Part shown: one piece after another, positions 41,098-49,929 of the stretch | How the letters are laid out: each line of letters begins with the position of its first letter | How positions within the stretch are numbered: position 1 is the stretch's first letter | Assembly: GCA_022794215.1 (NCBI GenBank) | Contig: JAAWEH010000020.1 | Coordinates: 1-54,664 of the forward strand | Direction: 5' to 3' | Source: Oscillospiraceae bacterium | Lineage (GTDB): Bacteria; Bacillota; Clostridia; Oscillospirales; Oscillospiraceae | DNA: 54,664 bases | Program-made: the position numbers and the translations under genes | The notes under the pieces: model-generated | What the model saw: only the letters and a program-made list of their open reading frames with translations | Database searches by the model: none | Told to the model about the DNA's origin: nothing

Positions 41098-42318
41098 TTA
41101 TCCGCCCAGGGTCATTCCCGACCCCAGACCGTCCTTGTCCAGCATCCGCTCCAGCACCTCCACGTCGGCGGCAATGTCCATGGCGTCAGCCTGAAACAGC
41201 TGATCCAACTGCTTTTCAAAGCCCTCTACCACCTTGTCCATCATGCCTTCGATCCGGTCTTTGGTGGCGGAGATGTTCTCCCCGTCCACTCCCTGGGCCT
41301 CCATCTGGGCATAGGCCTTCAGGATCTTCAGGGTGGTGGGGAGGTAGTAGTTCAAAAACTGCCGCAGCTCAGTGCCCTTGCTGGGATCCCGGCGCTGGTA
41401 GTCCAGGATTTTACCGGTGATCTCCCCGATGCGGTCGATCTTCCGGCTCATCGCCGGGTCGGCGATGGAGTCGTTCACTGCCCGGATCTCCCGGAGAATA
41501 TCGTCGTCGCTGCTCTCCTTCTTGGGCTCGGGTTTGGGCGGGGCGCTCTCGGCCCGGGCGGGGCGGGAAGACGCTTCGTAGCCCTTGTCGGTGAGCACCA
41601 GCCGGCCGGAGGCACGGTCAATGTAGCCCATGGGCAGAATGCCGTCGGAAAGCATCCGCTGCAGATCAGAGATGACCCGCTTTTCGCTGACGCCGGCGGT
41701 GCCGGCCAGATCAGAGAGAAAGACGGAGCTGCGCTGGCCGATGACTCCCATATAAAGCCGCTGCCGCCGGCCCATCCGGGTGCGGGAAAAGCCGGTCCAG
41801 GCAGTGACCAGTCCGGCGCAGAAAAACCCCAACAGGGGGAACCAGTCGCCCACGTAGGTAAGGCCGTAGTCGCTGATCTCAGATACCAGAGCCAGCAGGA
41901 AGATGAAGCTGACCAGACAACCCCAGAAGGAGAGGGCTTTTCCGCTCGTGGGCTTGCGGAAGCGCTGCTTTTTGCCGGCTGTGCCCGGGGCGGCTTTTGG
42001 CTGCTGGGCGGGGCCATAGGAATAGGGCCGCTGGGTGGCGCTGCCGGGGGTGCTGCCCACGCCCTGGCCCTGGTGGGGCTGGGGACGGGCGGCGGTGGGG
42101 GTGGAGTAGATGACCTGGGAAGCGGTGGGCGGCGTCTGCCGCTGAGCGGCAGAGCCGCTCCGGGAACCCGGAGCGTTAAAGAACTCTTGCAGCCGGTCAA
42201 AGGGAAGGGATACGCCCCCCAAGCTCAAAAACAGGAGAACCATGCCCAAGGGCCAGAAAAAGATAAAGCCCAATACGATGGCCCACCAGGGAATATTGGA
42301 CTCTTGTTTATTGGACAT
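41098..42318 (-). CDS. XpaC-like membrane protein
   Basis: 406 residues. An N-terminal membrane segment (WWAIVLGFIFFWPLGMVLLFLSL) is followed by a low-complexity Gln/Pro/Ser/Ala stretch (about 45-120), then two membrane segments (about 128-172), a winged-helix-looking region (RQRLYMGVIGQRSSVFLSDLAGTAGVSEKRVISDLQRMLSDGIL), and a C-terminal helical part with LRQFLNYYLPTTLKILKAYAQME, typical of the XpaC family (named for 5-bromo-4-chloroindolyl phosphate hydrolysis). No phosphatase active site is evident; XpaC is linked to TelA-type toxic anion resistance in other genomes, but no telA is here. Start preceded by CGGAGGCG. Confidence 0.82.
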   Translation of the reverse strand: MSNKQESNIPWWAIVLGFIFFWPLGMVLLFLSLGGVSLPFDRLQEFFNAPGSRSGSAAQRQTPPTASQVIYSTPTAARPQPHQGQGVGSTPGSATQRPYSYGPAQQPKAAPGTAGKKQRFRKPTSGKALSFWGCLVSFIFLLALVSEISDYGLTYVGDWFPLLGFFCAGLVTAWTGFSRTRMGRRQRLYMGVIGQRSSVFLSDLAGTAGVSEKRVISDLQRMLSDGILPMGYIDRASGRLVLTDKGYEASSRPARAESAPPKPEPKKESSDDDILREIRAVNDSIADPAMSRKIDRIGEITGKILDYQRRDPSKGTELRQFLNYYLPTTLKILKAYAQMEAQGVDGENISATKDRIEGMMDKVVEGFEKQLDQLFQADAMDIAADVEVLERMLDKDGLGSGMTLGG

Positions 42319-42366
42319 ACTGCGCCTCCGATCAAAAGGAATGAGATCACGATCAATTCATATCTT

Positions 42367-42395
42367 ATCTTACAACGATTGCCCCGGAAAGTAAA
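42367..42395 (-). promoter_or_regulatory. Promoter of the XpaC-like gene
   Basis: Minus strand -35 TTTACT (42395-42390), 17-bp spacer, -10 TAAGAT (42372-42367). Confidence 0.6.
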
Positions 42396-42438
42396 GAAAA
42401 AACCGAAAAGGAAAAATCGGGATGTAACCGTTCTGTTA

Positions 42439-42467
42439 TTGCATTTCTTTGAAAAAACACATATAAT
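42439..42467 (+). promoter_or_regulatory. Promoter of the VanW-family gene
   Basis: -35 TTGCAT (42439-42444), 17-bp spacer, -10 TATAAT (42462-42467). Confidence 0.75.
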
Positions 42468-42521
42468 AACACTATATTTTGTGATGAAGCCTGCAGTGCA
42501 GCGGGCTGGGAGTGAGCGATT

Positions 42522-44426
42522 ATGGAAGGAAATACTGGCGGAAAGCGGCTTGCCGCAGGCCCAAACAAAGGAAAAAAGACTGCCCTGGTGGTTCTGGCGG
42601 CGGTGGCCGTAGTGCTGGCCGCAGGCTATGTGGGCCTGTGCGCGGCGGTGAATGGCGGGCGGCTGTGGCCCCACACTACGGTGATGGGGGTGGACGTGTC
42701 CGGCCTTACCCCGGCTCAGGCGGAGCAGACCTTGGCCGAGGCCATCCCCCAGCAGTGGGCAGGGCGCACGGTGGAGCTTTACGAGCCGGGCAGCAACATT
42801 CGCCTGACGCTGGAGGCTGGCGGGCTGATGGAGCCGGCTGACCTTGCGGGGGATCTGGCCCAGGCCCGGCAGGGGAGCGGCTTTTTGCTTCAGGGCGGGC
42901 AGTATCTGGGCAGACTGATCTCCGGCAAGGAGTTTCAGGTGCCCTTGACGCTGCAGTATACGGCCCAGGGCCAGAGCCGGGTGGAGGATGTTTTGGATGA
43001 ACTCTATACCAAGCTGGGGATTGAGGGAAACGCCACCACCTATGAGATCAGCGACACCCACGTGGTTTTCCGCAAAGGGGTTACCGGCACCCGGGTGGAT
43101 CAGGACGCAGTGCGCAGCGGCGTGACCGCTGCCCTCACCGGGGAAGGGCCTATGGAGGTGACCGTTTCCCTGATCCAGGCCCCTCCTGCGGAGCCTGATC
43201 TGGAGGCTATCCAGAGAAGGGTGTATGCCCAGGTGTCCGACGCCTATCTGGATCGGGAGAGCAAGGAGATTGTCCCCTCGGTAACGGGAATGGATCTGGA
43301 TGTGGAGGCGGCCCGAACCGCCCTGGCCCAGACCGGCGACGGTAAGACCTGCCGGGTGCCCCTGCTCATCACGGAGCCGGAGATGAGCACCGAGAGACTG
43401 ACTGAGACCCTGTTCCGGGATATTCTGGGGGATGCGGCCACCCGGGTCACCGGCACCGCGGATCGGAAGATGAACGTGGGGGTGGCGGCCGCCTTTATCA
43501 ACGGCACCATCCTGTTCCCGGGGGAGGAATTCTCCTTCAACCAGACCTGCAGTCCTTACACGGTAGCCAACGGATACGGAAAGGCTACCGCTTACGTCAA
43601 CGGCCTTTCCAAGGACACGGTGGCGGGGGGAATCTGCCAGGCCTCCTCCACCCTCTACTGGACCAGCCTGATGGCCAACATGGAGACCCTGGAGCGCTAC
43701 GCCCACCGCTATGAGCCCAGCTATATCAAGGGCGGGCTGGACGCTACGGTCTATGGAGATTACGGGGACGAGGGAAGCCTGGATTTCCGGTTTAAGAACA
43801 CCAGCGAGCACCCCATCCGCATTGACGCCTCCATGGACAGCAAAAACTATCTCCACGTGACCATCTACGGTACCGATGAGACAGGGATCCACGGGAAGCC
43901 ATACTCTGCCAACCGGGTGGTGACCCAGGCCTTCCAGACCATCTATGAGGCCGACGCCTCGGTGCCCCAGGGAACCACCCAGAAAGATCCGGAGCGCACG
44001 GGATATAATGCGGTGAGCATCGAGACCTATCAGCAGCTGGTGGACGGGGAGGACAAGGTGATCTCCACCACACTGCTGTATACCACAAAGTATAAGGTTC
44101 GCAACGAGGTAGTCCTCTTTAACCCCGCCGACCTGGAGCTGTGGGGGATTGATCCCTTTACCGGGCTTCGGACGGAGCCTGTCCACACCCCGGCGGATAC
44201 CCCGGCCCCGGCAGAGTCCGCCGAGCCCGGGACGGAGGATCCCAACGGGGCGGTGATGCCTCCCGAGGAGAGCGTAGAGAGTCCGGCCCCGGTGGAAAGC
44301 CAGGGCCAGGGGGAGGGCCAGAGCGTGGAGACCCCCCAGCCTCAGGTGACGGCTCCGGCGGCGTCCGCAGAGCCGGACAATTCCATGCCGGTACTGCCGC
44401 CGGGAACCATTGTGGTGGGGCAGTAA
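42522..44426 (+). CDS. VanW-family cell-wall protein with YoaR-like peptidoglycan-binding repeats
   Basis: 634 residues. A single N-terminal membrane anchor (LVVLAAVAVVLAAGYVGLCAAV, about 21-43) exposes the rest. Two YoaR-type putative peptidoglycan-binding domains (about 55-160 and 210-290) precede the VanW domain (about 310-450): FPGEEFSFNQTCSPYTVANGYGKA, GGICQASSTLYWTSLMANMETLERYAHRYEPSYIKGG and FRFKNTSEHPIRI. The C-terminal 95 residues are low-complexity Pro/Glu/Ala/Ser. VanW occurs in vancomycin resistance clusters but its reaction is unknown; these chromosomal versions are common in Clostridia and need not confer resistance. Confidence 0.9.
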   Translation: MEGNTGGKRLAAGPNKGKKTALVVLAAVAVVLAAGYVGLCAAVNGGRLWPHTTVMGVDVSGLTPAQAEQTLAEAIPQQWAGRTVELYEPGSNIRLTLEAGGLMEPADLAGDLAQARQGSGFLLQGGQYLGRLISGKEFQVPLTLQYTAQGQSRVEDVLDELYTKLGIEGNATTYEISDTHVVFRKGVTGTRVDQDAVRSGVTAALTGEGPMEVTVSLIQAPPAEPDLEAIQRRVYAQVSDAYLDRESKEIVPSVTGMDLDVEAARTALAQTGDGKTCRVPLLITEPEMSTERLTETLFRDILGDAATRVTGTADRKMNVGVAAAFINGTILFPGEEFSFNQTCSPYTVANGYGKATAYVNGLSKDTVAGGICQASSTLYWTSLMANMETLERYAHRYEPSYIKGGLDATVYGDYGDEGSLDFRFKNTSEHPIRIDASMDSKNYLHVTIYGTDETGIHGKPYSANRVVTQAFQTIYEADASVPQGTTQKDPERTGYNAVSIETYQQLVDGEDKVISTTLLYTTKYKVRNEVVLFNPADLELWGIDPFTGLRTEPVHTPADTPAPAESAEPGTEDPNGAVMPPEESVESPAPVESQGQGEGQSVETPQPQVTAPAASAEPDNSMPVLPPGTIVVGQ

Positions 44427-44462
44427 GAACCCTGGCGTTAGAAGGCCGAAGGAGATAGAAAC

Positions 44463-45146
44463 ATGAGTTTTCAAGGCTTTGACCCCGCTGTGGTGGATTT
44501 TATGTGGGGCATTCGCTTTAACAACAGCCGGGAGTGGTTTGAGCCCCGGAAGGCGGAATACAAAGAGATATTTGAAGGGCCCATGAAGGAGCTGTGTCGG
44601 GAGCTGTACACCGGTTTTTCGGACAAGCATCCGAACCTGCCCCTGGTGAGCCGGGTGAGCCGGATCTACCGGGACGCCAGACGGCTGTTTGGGCGGGGGC
44701 CCTACAAGGATCACCTGTGGCTGACGGTGTCTCAGCCTGCGGAGCGATGGTCCTGCCAGCCGGTTTTTTGGTTTGAGCTGGCCCCGGAGGGGTACAGCTT
44801 CGGCCTGGGCTATTGGATGGCCCAGGCCTTGACCATGGCCAAGCTTCGGGCCAGGATCGACCAGGATCCTAAGACCATGGAGAAGCTGGCCCGGCAGATC
44901 GCCAAGCAGGATACCTTTCAGCTCCAGGGGGAGGAGTTCAAAAAGCTCCGGCCCTCCCCCAGCAAGCTGCTGGATCCTTGGTATAACAAAAAGGGCGGCT
45001 TTTCCCTGAGTTGCGAGCGGGAACACGACGACCTGCTTTGGTCGCCGGAGCTGCCGGGGTATCTTCTGGAGGAGTGGGAGAAGCTGGCGCCGCTATACCA
45101 GTATCTGTCCACCCTGGACGGGGATCCGGATCCCAGGCAGGAGTGA
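44463..45146 (+). CDS. DUF2461 family protein
   Basis: 227 residues. It has the DUF2461 (TIGR02453-like) signature: FMWGIRFNNSREWFEPRKAEYKE at the N terminus, SRIYRDARRLFGRGPYKDHLW, and FELAPEGYSFGLGYW. Function unknown. The start at 44463 follows a GGAGATAG site, 36 nt after the VanW gene, and the two genes may be cotranscribed. A terminator follows at 45161. Confidence 0.88.
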   Translation: MSFQGFDPAVVDFMWGIRFNNSREWFEPRKAEYKEIFEGPMKELCRELYTGFSDKHPNLPLVSRVSRIYRDARRLFGRGPYKDHLWLTVSQPAERWSCQPVFWFELAPEGYSFGLGYWMAQALTMAKLRARIDQDPKTMEKLARQIAKQDTFQLQGEEFKKLRPSPSKLLDPWYNKKGGFSLSCEREHDDLLWSPELPGYLLEEWEKLAPLYQYLSTLDGDPDPRQE

Positions 45147-45160
45147 AACGGAAGAGAGGA

Positions 45161-45190
45161 AACCGGGAGCCTGAGGGCTTCCGGTTTTTT
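45161..45190 (+). terminator. Terminator after the DUF2461 gene
   Basis: Stem AACCGGGAGCC / GGGCTTCCGGTT (one mismatch) followed by six T residues. Confidence 0.85.
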
Positions 45191-45229
45191 AATGCCAAAA
45201 GTGATATTGTAAAATACTAAATAATGTAT

Positions 45230-45258
45230 TTGAAATTATGGATGGACAGGAGTATACT
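45230..45258 (+). promoter_or_regulatory. Promoter of the thioesterase gene
   Basis: -35 TTGAAA (45230-45235), 17-bp spacer, -10 TATACT (45253-45258). Confidence 0.7.
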
Positions 45259-45306
45259 GGCGGAACAGCCAGATAAAAGTCATAAAAAGAGAGGAATGGA
45301 CGTATC

Positions 45307-45744
45307 ATGGAAAAATATCAGTCGATGCATTTGGTGAAGAGTGAGGATCTAAACCACCACGGAACGCTGTTCGCGGCGCGGACGGCCTCCTGGTTTGTGG
45401 AGGCGGGCTTTATCGCCGTGGCTTCCGCCCATGGAGACCCGGCCCAGGTGGTGTGCCGGAACATGCACGGGATGTCCTTTAAGCACCCGGTGCGCAACGG
45501 CAGCCTGGTGAAGCTTACAAGCCGTGTGGTGTATACCGGAGAGACCAGCTTGATGGTCTATATTTCCGTGCTGGACTGCCGGGACAACACAGTGGCGGTG
45601 GACGGCTACATGACCTTTGTGACCGTGGAGGAGAAAACGGGCAAGAAGATCCCCCACGGGATCGTGCTGGACGAGGCAGCCGACGAGGAGGAGCGCCAGG
45701 AGAGGGAGGAAGCCCTGCGCCTGCGCCAGAACCGGACTGCGTAA
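45307..45744 (+). CDS. Acyl-CoA thioesterase, hot-dog fold
   Basis: 145 residues. A single hot-dog domain; LNHHGTLFAARTASWFVEAGFIAVA contains the N-H-x-G-T-L-F block of YciA-like acyl-CoA hydrolases, with the helix Glu in the SWFVEAG position. DGYMTFVTVEEKTGKKIPHG ends the domain, and a short charged helix follows (about 125-145). Likely hydrolyses an acyl-CoA; chain length unknown. Start is preceded by AGAGAGG. Confidence 0.88.
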   Translation: MEKYQSMHLVKSEDLNHHGTLFAARTASWFVEAGFIAVASAHGDPAQVVCRNMHGMSFKHPVRNGSLVKLTSRVVYTGETSLMVYISVLDCRDNTVAVDGYMTFVTVEEKTGKKIPHGIVLDEAADEEERQEREEALRLRQNRTA

Positions 45745-45760
45745 GCCTGATGAAAAACGG

Positions 45761-45792
45761 AAAGGGCCCCTGCCAAAGGCAGGGGCCTTTTT
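45761..45792 (+). terminator. Terminator after the thioesterase gene
   Basis: CCCCTGCC / GGCAGGGG core stem extended by A/T pairs, loop AAA, followed by T residues. Confidence 0.85.
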
Positions 45793-45923
45793 GCGTCCTT
45801 TTGGGAAAAATGGGGCGGAAAAATAAAATTTGAAATTTAAATCGAGGTGGACAAATATTTTTTATTCCGGTAGTTTGGAGGTAAGGGCGGCCGCCTGATA
45901 AAAAATAGGAAGGAGACAGGAAA

Positions 45924-46946
45924 ATGCATCACACCTGTTTTGAGGGGAATCACTATGATATGGGACTGCGCTGGGGCGCCGCTTTGGCGGAGAAGGGTTT
46001 CTTTTTGATGGAACGGGCGCCCTTTCCCGTCACGAAACAGCGGCGGCGGTTTGCCCGGGAATCCTTGCCCTTTTATGAACGGTATTTTCCGGAAATTTTG
46101 GAGGAGCTCCGGGCCCTGGCCCGGGGACAGGGCTGCCCGGAGGAGGAGCTGGAGGGGCTGGTACTGAGCATGTATGCCATTGGGCCGGCCTGTGCCTGCT
46201 CCTGCTTTGCGGTGTCTGCCGGAGGGCGGGTGCTGCTGGGGCGCAACAGCGATTTTTGGGCGGCCCTGGAGGAGGAAAACCGGAATGTGATCTATCGGTT
46301 TTCCGGAGAAAATTATGATTTCAGCGGCAACACCACCGCCTTTGTGGAGATGGAGGACGGAGTGAACAGGGAAGGGCTGGCGGTGGGTTTGACGGCGGTG
46401 TGCCCCACGGGACTCCGGCCGGGGTTTAACGCAGGGATGCTGGTGCGCTATTGCCTGGAAAAGTGCGGAACGGTGGAGCAGGCGCTGGAGGCGATCTGTA
46501 TGCTGCCGCGGGGCTCGGCCCAGACCATCACGCTGGCGGATAGAAGCGGCGCCGTTGCGGTGGCGGAATGCTGCCCGGAGAAGGTGGAGATACTGAGAGG
46601 AACGGAGGATCGGCCCTTTGTCTGGGCGGTCAACGGTTTTTTTGCGCCGGGAATGGCGCCCTTTCGAGTGGAAGGGGTGGACGATTGGCAGGCGGAGAGG
46701 CGGGGAAAAACGCTGGAGAAGGCCTTGACCGGCTGTAAAGGGCGGCTGCGGACGGCGCAGGCGCAGCGGCTGCTGGCGGGAGAATATGGTTTTCTATGCC
46801 AGTATGACCGCTCGGAGGGAAAAGATACGGTGTGGTCGGTGGTTTATGACCTGAGCCAAGGCGTGGTTTACCGGGCGGAGGGGAACCCGGGACGGACGCC
46901 CTTTCAACGGGATGAGAGGTTTGCATTTTTTGGCAAAGAGGGCTGA
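45924..46946 (+). CDS. C45-family autoproteolytic acyltransferase/amidohydrolase
   Basis: 340 residues of the acyl-coenzyme A:6-aminopenicillanic acid acyltransferase-like (C45) N-terminal nucleophile hydrolase family. The catalytic block is GPACACSCFAVSAGGRVLLGRNSDF, with the nucleophile most likely Cys92 (CSCFAV), to be freed by self-cleavage. REGLAVGLTAVCP and NAGMLVRYCLEKCGTVEQALE follow, then the family's ITLADRSGAVAVAECCPEKV. No signal peptide. Substrates of bacterial members are mostly unknown. Start preceded by AAGGAGA. A polysaccharide deacetylase gene follows 85 nt downstream. Confidence 0.88.
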   Translation: MHHTCFEGNHYDMGLRWGAALAEKGFFLMERAPFPVTKQRRRFARESLPFYERYFPEILEELRALARGQGCPEEELEGLVLSMYAIGPACACSCFAVSAGGRVLLGRNSDFWAALEEENRNVIYRFSGENYDFSGNTTAFVEMEDGVNREGLAVGLTAVCPTGLRPGFNAGMLVRYCLEKCGTVEQALEAICMLPRGSAQTITLADRSGAVAVAECCPEKVEILRGTEDRPFVWAVNGFFAPGMAPFRVEGVDDWQAERRGKTLEKALTGCKGRLRTAQAQRLLAGEYGFLCQYDRSEGKDTVWSVVYDLSQGVVYRAEGNPGRTPFQRDERFAFFGKEG

Positions 46947-47031
46947 GGTTCAAACAATTTTTGGACAGAGAGAAATCCTTTCCGGCTGCACATACTTTTT
47001 AGGTGAGCGGAATGAGAAAGGGGGGAGAAAC

Positions 47032-47751
47032 GTGGGAAAACGGGGGAAAATTTGCGCGGTTTTTTCGGCTTTTGCGCTCCTTCTGGCCGGGATGCGGGGG
47101 CAATGGCAGAGGGCGGTGACGACGGCGGGAGAGGCGGAGATAGAACAGCGGCCCATGGTGGCCCTGACCTTTGACGACGGCCCCCGGCGCTCCACCACCA
47201 CCCAGTTGCTGGACGGGTTGGCCCAGCGGGGAGCCCACGCCACTTTCTTTCTGGTGGGAGAGATGATACCGGGCAACGAGGATCTGGTGGAGCGGATGGA
47301 GGAGGAGGGGCACCAGATCGGGACCCACTCTTATGACCATGTGAAGCTGACCAAGCTGAACGGAGCGGATTTTGCCCGACAGGTGGACAGAACGCAGTGT
47401 TTGCTGACCCAGATCTTGGGGAGGGAGGGGTTTGTGCTCCGGCCACCCTATGGAGACATTGACAACGCCGTGGAAAAACGCTCGGACAGCGCCCTAATCC
47501 TCTGGTCCATCGACCCGGAGGATTGGAAGGACAAGGATACCGGGCGTATTGTAGAACACATTGTATCCCGGGCCCAGGACGGGGATGTGATCTTGCTCCA
47601 CGATATCTACGCTACCTCGGTGGAGGCGGCGCTGCAGGTGGTGGATCGGCTTCACGAAAAGGGATTTCTCTTTGTGACGGTGGACGAGCTGGCCGGACAG
47701 CGCTGTGTGGCGCTGGAGAAGGGAAAGGTATACCGGAGTTTCTATCCGTAA
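47032..47751 (+). CDS. Polysaccharide deacetylase (NodB-type), secreted or membrane-anchored
   Basis: 239 residues from a GTG start at 47032, preceded by GGGGGGAG; longer in-frame readings run back into the C45 gene. N-terminal signal/anchor (KICAVFSAFALLLAGM). NodB domain: TFDDGP (46-51) supplies the catalytic base and metal Asp, HSYDH (99-103) the two metal His, and RPPYGDIDNAV the third motif, then WSIDPEDWKD and DVILLHDIYATSVEAALQVV with the catalytic His. Probably acts on peptidoglycan GlcNAc or MurNAc, like PdaA-type or GlcNAc deacetylases; the exact substrate is inferred. Confidence 0.92.
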   Translation: MGKRGKICAVFSAFALLLAGMRGQWQRAVTTAGEAEIEQRPMVALTFDDGPRRSTTTQLLDGLAQRGAHATFFLVGEMIPGNEDLVERMEEEGHQIGTHSYDHVKLTKLNGADFARQVDRTQCLLTQILGREGFVLRPPYGDIDNAVEKRSDSALILWSIDPEDWKDKDTGRIVEHIVSRAQDGDVILLHDIYATSVEAALQVVDRLHEKGFLFVTVDELAGQRCVALEKGKVYRSFYP

Positions 47752-47783
47752 TTTACAAAATAATGACAGTTCCCCAAATCAAG

Positions 47784-47812
47784 TTGACGATAACCATTGA
47801 AACGTGTAGAAT
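47784..47812 (+). promoter_or_regulatory. Promoter of the zinc-ribbon/BIG2 gene
   Basis: -35 TTGACG (47784-47789), 17-bp spacer, -10 TAGAAT (47807-47812). Confidence 0.7.
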
Positions 47813-47844
47813 AAAGGGGAAACAGGAAGAACGGAGGGAACGCC

Positions 47845-48900
47845 ATGGCAAGACAGGGCAGAACCAAAAATGAACTGATAAAATGTGAATACTGCGGAGA
47901 GATGTACTCCGTCACCTATAAGCATTGTCCCTTCTGCAATGAGGATGGAACCGGAAGTTGGGACGATCCGGATACCGAGGCGGAGGAGTATTATGACGAG
48001 GCGCCCAGAGGGGGCGGCAAGAGGCTGATGGGCGGCGGGCACGGCAGCAACCCCAGGAGAGATCCCCCGCCGGTGGGGAGAATTATCGCCTTTGCGCTTT
48101 CCCTGGCCCTGATCATTGCGGCGGCGGGGATCGTGCTCTCCCTTGTCCGCTCTCTGATGGGAGGGGACAAGAAGCCGGGGCCTGAGACCAGTAATCCGCC
48201 GGTGGAAAGCACGGCTCCCTCTGCGGCACCCTCCGCGGCACCTTCGGCGGAGCCCTCCCAGGGGCCCGACGTCAGCGAGCCCTCCATAGATGTGAGCCAG
48301 CCCCCGGAGCCTACGGTGACGACGCCTACGGTGATGACGCCTTCGGTGAATGAAGTGAAGCCCACCGGGTTTACCTTGAACCGGGAGGACTTTACCTTTG
48401 ACGCGGTGGGCCAGATTTTTGACATGAAGGCGAACTTCACCCCGGCCAACGCTACGGCGGAGGTGGTTTGGAAGTCCAGCGATCCCAACATAGCGGCAGT
48501 CAGTTGGAACGGACGGGTCACTGCCGTGTCTCAGGGTACCGTTACATTGACCGCTACGGTGGAAGGTGTGGGGGAAAAGACCTGCATTGTCCGCTGTAAT
48601 TTCAAGAGTGTGGCCACTGTGACCACGCCGCCGGCCAGTACATCGGAAGCGCCCCGCGAAAGCAGCGCCGTTACCACCCTGTCCCTGAACCGGGATGACT
48701 TTACTCTGAGCCGGGAGGGAGAGACCTGGCGGCTTGTGGTGTCGGGCACCAGCTCTGTTCCTACCTGGACGACCAGCGATCCCGCTGTGGCGACGGTGGG
48801 AGCGGACGGCACGGTGACCGCGGTGAGTAAGGGAACCTGCAGGGTTACGGCTACGGTGGATGGGGTTTCGTTGAAGTGTATCGTGCGCTGTAATTTCTGA
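47845..48900 (+). CDS. Zinc-ribbon membrane protein with two extracellular BIG2 domains
   Basis: 351 residues. The cytoplasmic N terminus has a zinc ribbon, CEYCGEMYSVTYKHCPFC (two CxxC, about 14-31), then an acidic stretch and a membrane segment (IIAFALSLALIIAAAGIVLSLV, about 79-101). Outside are a low-complexity Pro/Ser/Ala linker (about 108-165) and two bacterial Ig-like group 2 domains (about 172-255 and 280-351), each ending in the same VTAVSxGTxxxTATV and CIVRCNF pattern; the domains are duplicates. Function unknown; a surface adhesion or wall-sensing role is only a guess. Start preceded by ACGGAGGGAACGCC. Confidence 0.85.
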   Translation: MARQGRTKNELIKCEYCGEMYSVTYKHCPFCNEDGTGSWDDPDTEAEEYYDEAPRGGGKRLMGGGHGSNPRRDPPPVGRIIAFALSLALIIAAAGIVLSLVRSLMGGDKKPGPETSNPPVESTAPSAAPSAAPSAEPSQGPDVSEPSIDVSQPPEPTVTTPTVMTPSVNEVKPTGFTLNREDFTFDAVGQIFDMKANFTPANATAEVVWKSSDPNIAAVSWNGRVTAVSQGTVTLTATVEGVGEKTCIVRCNFKSVATVTTPPASTSEAPRESSAVTTLSLNRDDFTLSREGETWRLVVSGTSSVPTWTTSDPAVATVGADGTVTAVSKGTCRVTATVDGVSLKCIVRCNF

Positions 48901-48918
48901 TAGGGTATGGATAGATGA

Positions 48919-48955
48919 ATATGGAGGCTGCCCGGGATGGGCGGCCTCCATATTG
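48919..48955 (+). terminator. Terminator after the BIG2 gene
   Basis: Stem AATATGGAGGC.GCCC / GGGC.GCCTCCATATT with a T-rich tail; one mismatch. Confidence 0.8.
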
Positions 48956-49083
48956 TTTTATGCCACTTTTTGGGGTGGGGTGTCATAGCCTATTTTCTTT
49001 GTTGAGAGGTGAGCGCTTCTGGGGGCATTCTTTTTAAGGTTCAGAGCCATTTGGCGGCTTTGCCGTCAAGCAAAGGGCAGCTG

Positions 49084-49887
49084 CTATATCGGCATCAGCT
49101 CGGCCTTGCGCCGGACATAGCGGGCGATCTGCTGAAAGCCTATCTCTTTCAGCAGCGCGGCCCCTTCCCGGAGGCCCTTGGCCACATCCTGGGGAGCGTG
49201 GGCGTCGCTGCCCAGGGTGAGGATAGCGCCGCCGCAGTCTTTGTAGAGGGTGAGCAGCCAGCGCCAGGGTTCTATTGTCCTGCCCCGGCAGGTGTTGAGC
49301 TCGATGCCCTTGCCTTTGGAGATTACGGTGGTGAGGATCCGGCGCAGCTGGGGCTCGTAGCGGTTCAGGGCGGCGTGCCGGCCATCCCGGTCATTCATGT
49401 AGCGGAGGGGATAGATGATGTGGGCCAGCACGTCGTAGCAGTCCATCTCCACCAGGGCCTCCATACAATCGAAGTACCGGTCCAGAACGGAGTAGCATTC
49501 GGATTCGCTTTTGTAGTTGATATAGTAAAAATCGGTGCCGCCGTCGGCCAGACTCAGGTTATGGACAGAGCCCAGGACGAAGTCCAGATCGGGGTGGGAG
49601 ACCACTTCCCGGGCAAAGTCCGGGAACTCCCAGGCCGAACCCAGTTCTACCCCCATACGGATGGTCAGTTTTCCCTCTGTTTGGGGCCGGGCCAGGGACA
49701 GCTGCTCCTCCACAGGGGCCCAGCGGAAGGACAGGTCGGGTTTGCCCTGGGTGTTGAGGAGGTCGCAGTGGTCGGTGAGGCACAGCTCGTCCAGGCCGGC
49801 GGCTGCCGCGGCCCGGGCCATGTCGGGAAGGGGGGCGGAGCTGTCAAAGGAGCAGAGACAGTGGGTGTGGTAGTCGGCGAGAAACAT
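49084..49887 (-). CDS. PHP-domain phosphatase (histidinol-phosphatase HisJ-like)
   Basis: 267 residues. PHP metal-binding motifs in order: DYHTH (5-9), LTDHCD (around 38-43), GVELGSAW, GSVHNL, and GSDAHAP near 230. HisJ/HisK-type histidinol phosphatases have this length and layout, but no histidine-biosynthesis gene is nearby, so another phosphoester substrate is possible. The start at 49887 follows AAGGTG. It lies 42 nt downstream of the PMT gene and may be cotranscribed with it. Confidence 0.88.
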   Translation of the reverse strand: MFLADYHTHCLCSFDSSAPLPDMARAAAAAGLDELCLTDHCDLLNTQGKPDLSFRWAPVEEQLSLARPQTEGKLTIRMGVELGSAWEFPDFAREVVSHPDLDFVLGSVHNLSLADGGTDFYYINYKSESECYSVLDRYFDCMEALVEMDCYDVLAHIIYPLRYMNDRDGRHAALNRYEPQLRRILTTVISKGKGIELNTCRGRTIEPWRWLLTLYKDCGGAILTLGSDAHAPQDVAKGLREGAALLKEIGFQQIARYVRRKAELMPI

Positions 49888-49929
49888 GGGAAAAACACCT
49901 TTCAGGGAAAAGAGTGGGTTGAAGTGGGA

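Noticed and set aside
42522-44426. Vancomycin resistance gene
   Set aside because: VanW-domain proteins with YoaR-like repeats are common chromosomal wall proteins in Clostridia; no vanH, vanA/B, vanX or vanRS genes are nearby.
42225-45026. A minus-strand frame of over 900 codons across the VanW and DUF2461 genes
   Set aside because: It is antisense to two genes with recognised domains, and its product is repetitive and without recognisable motifs.
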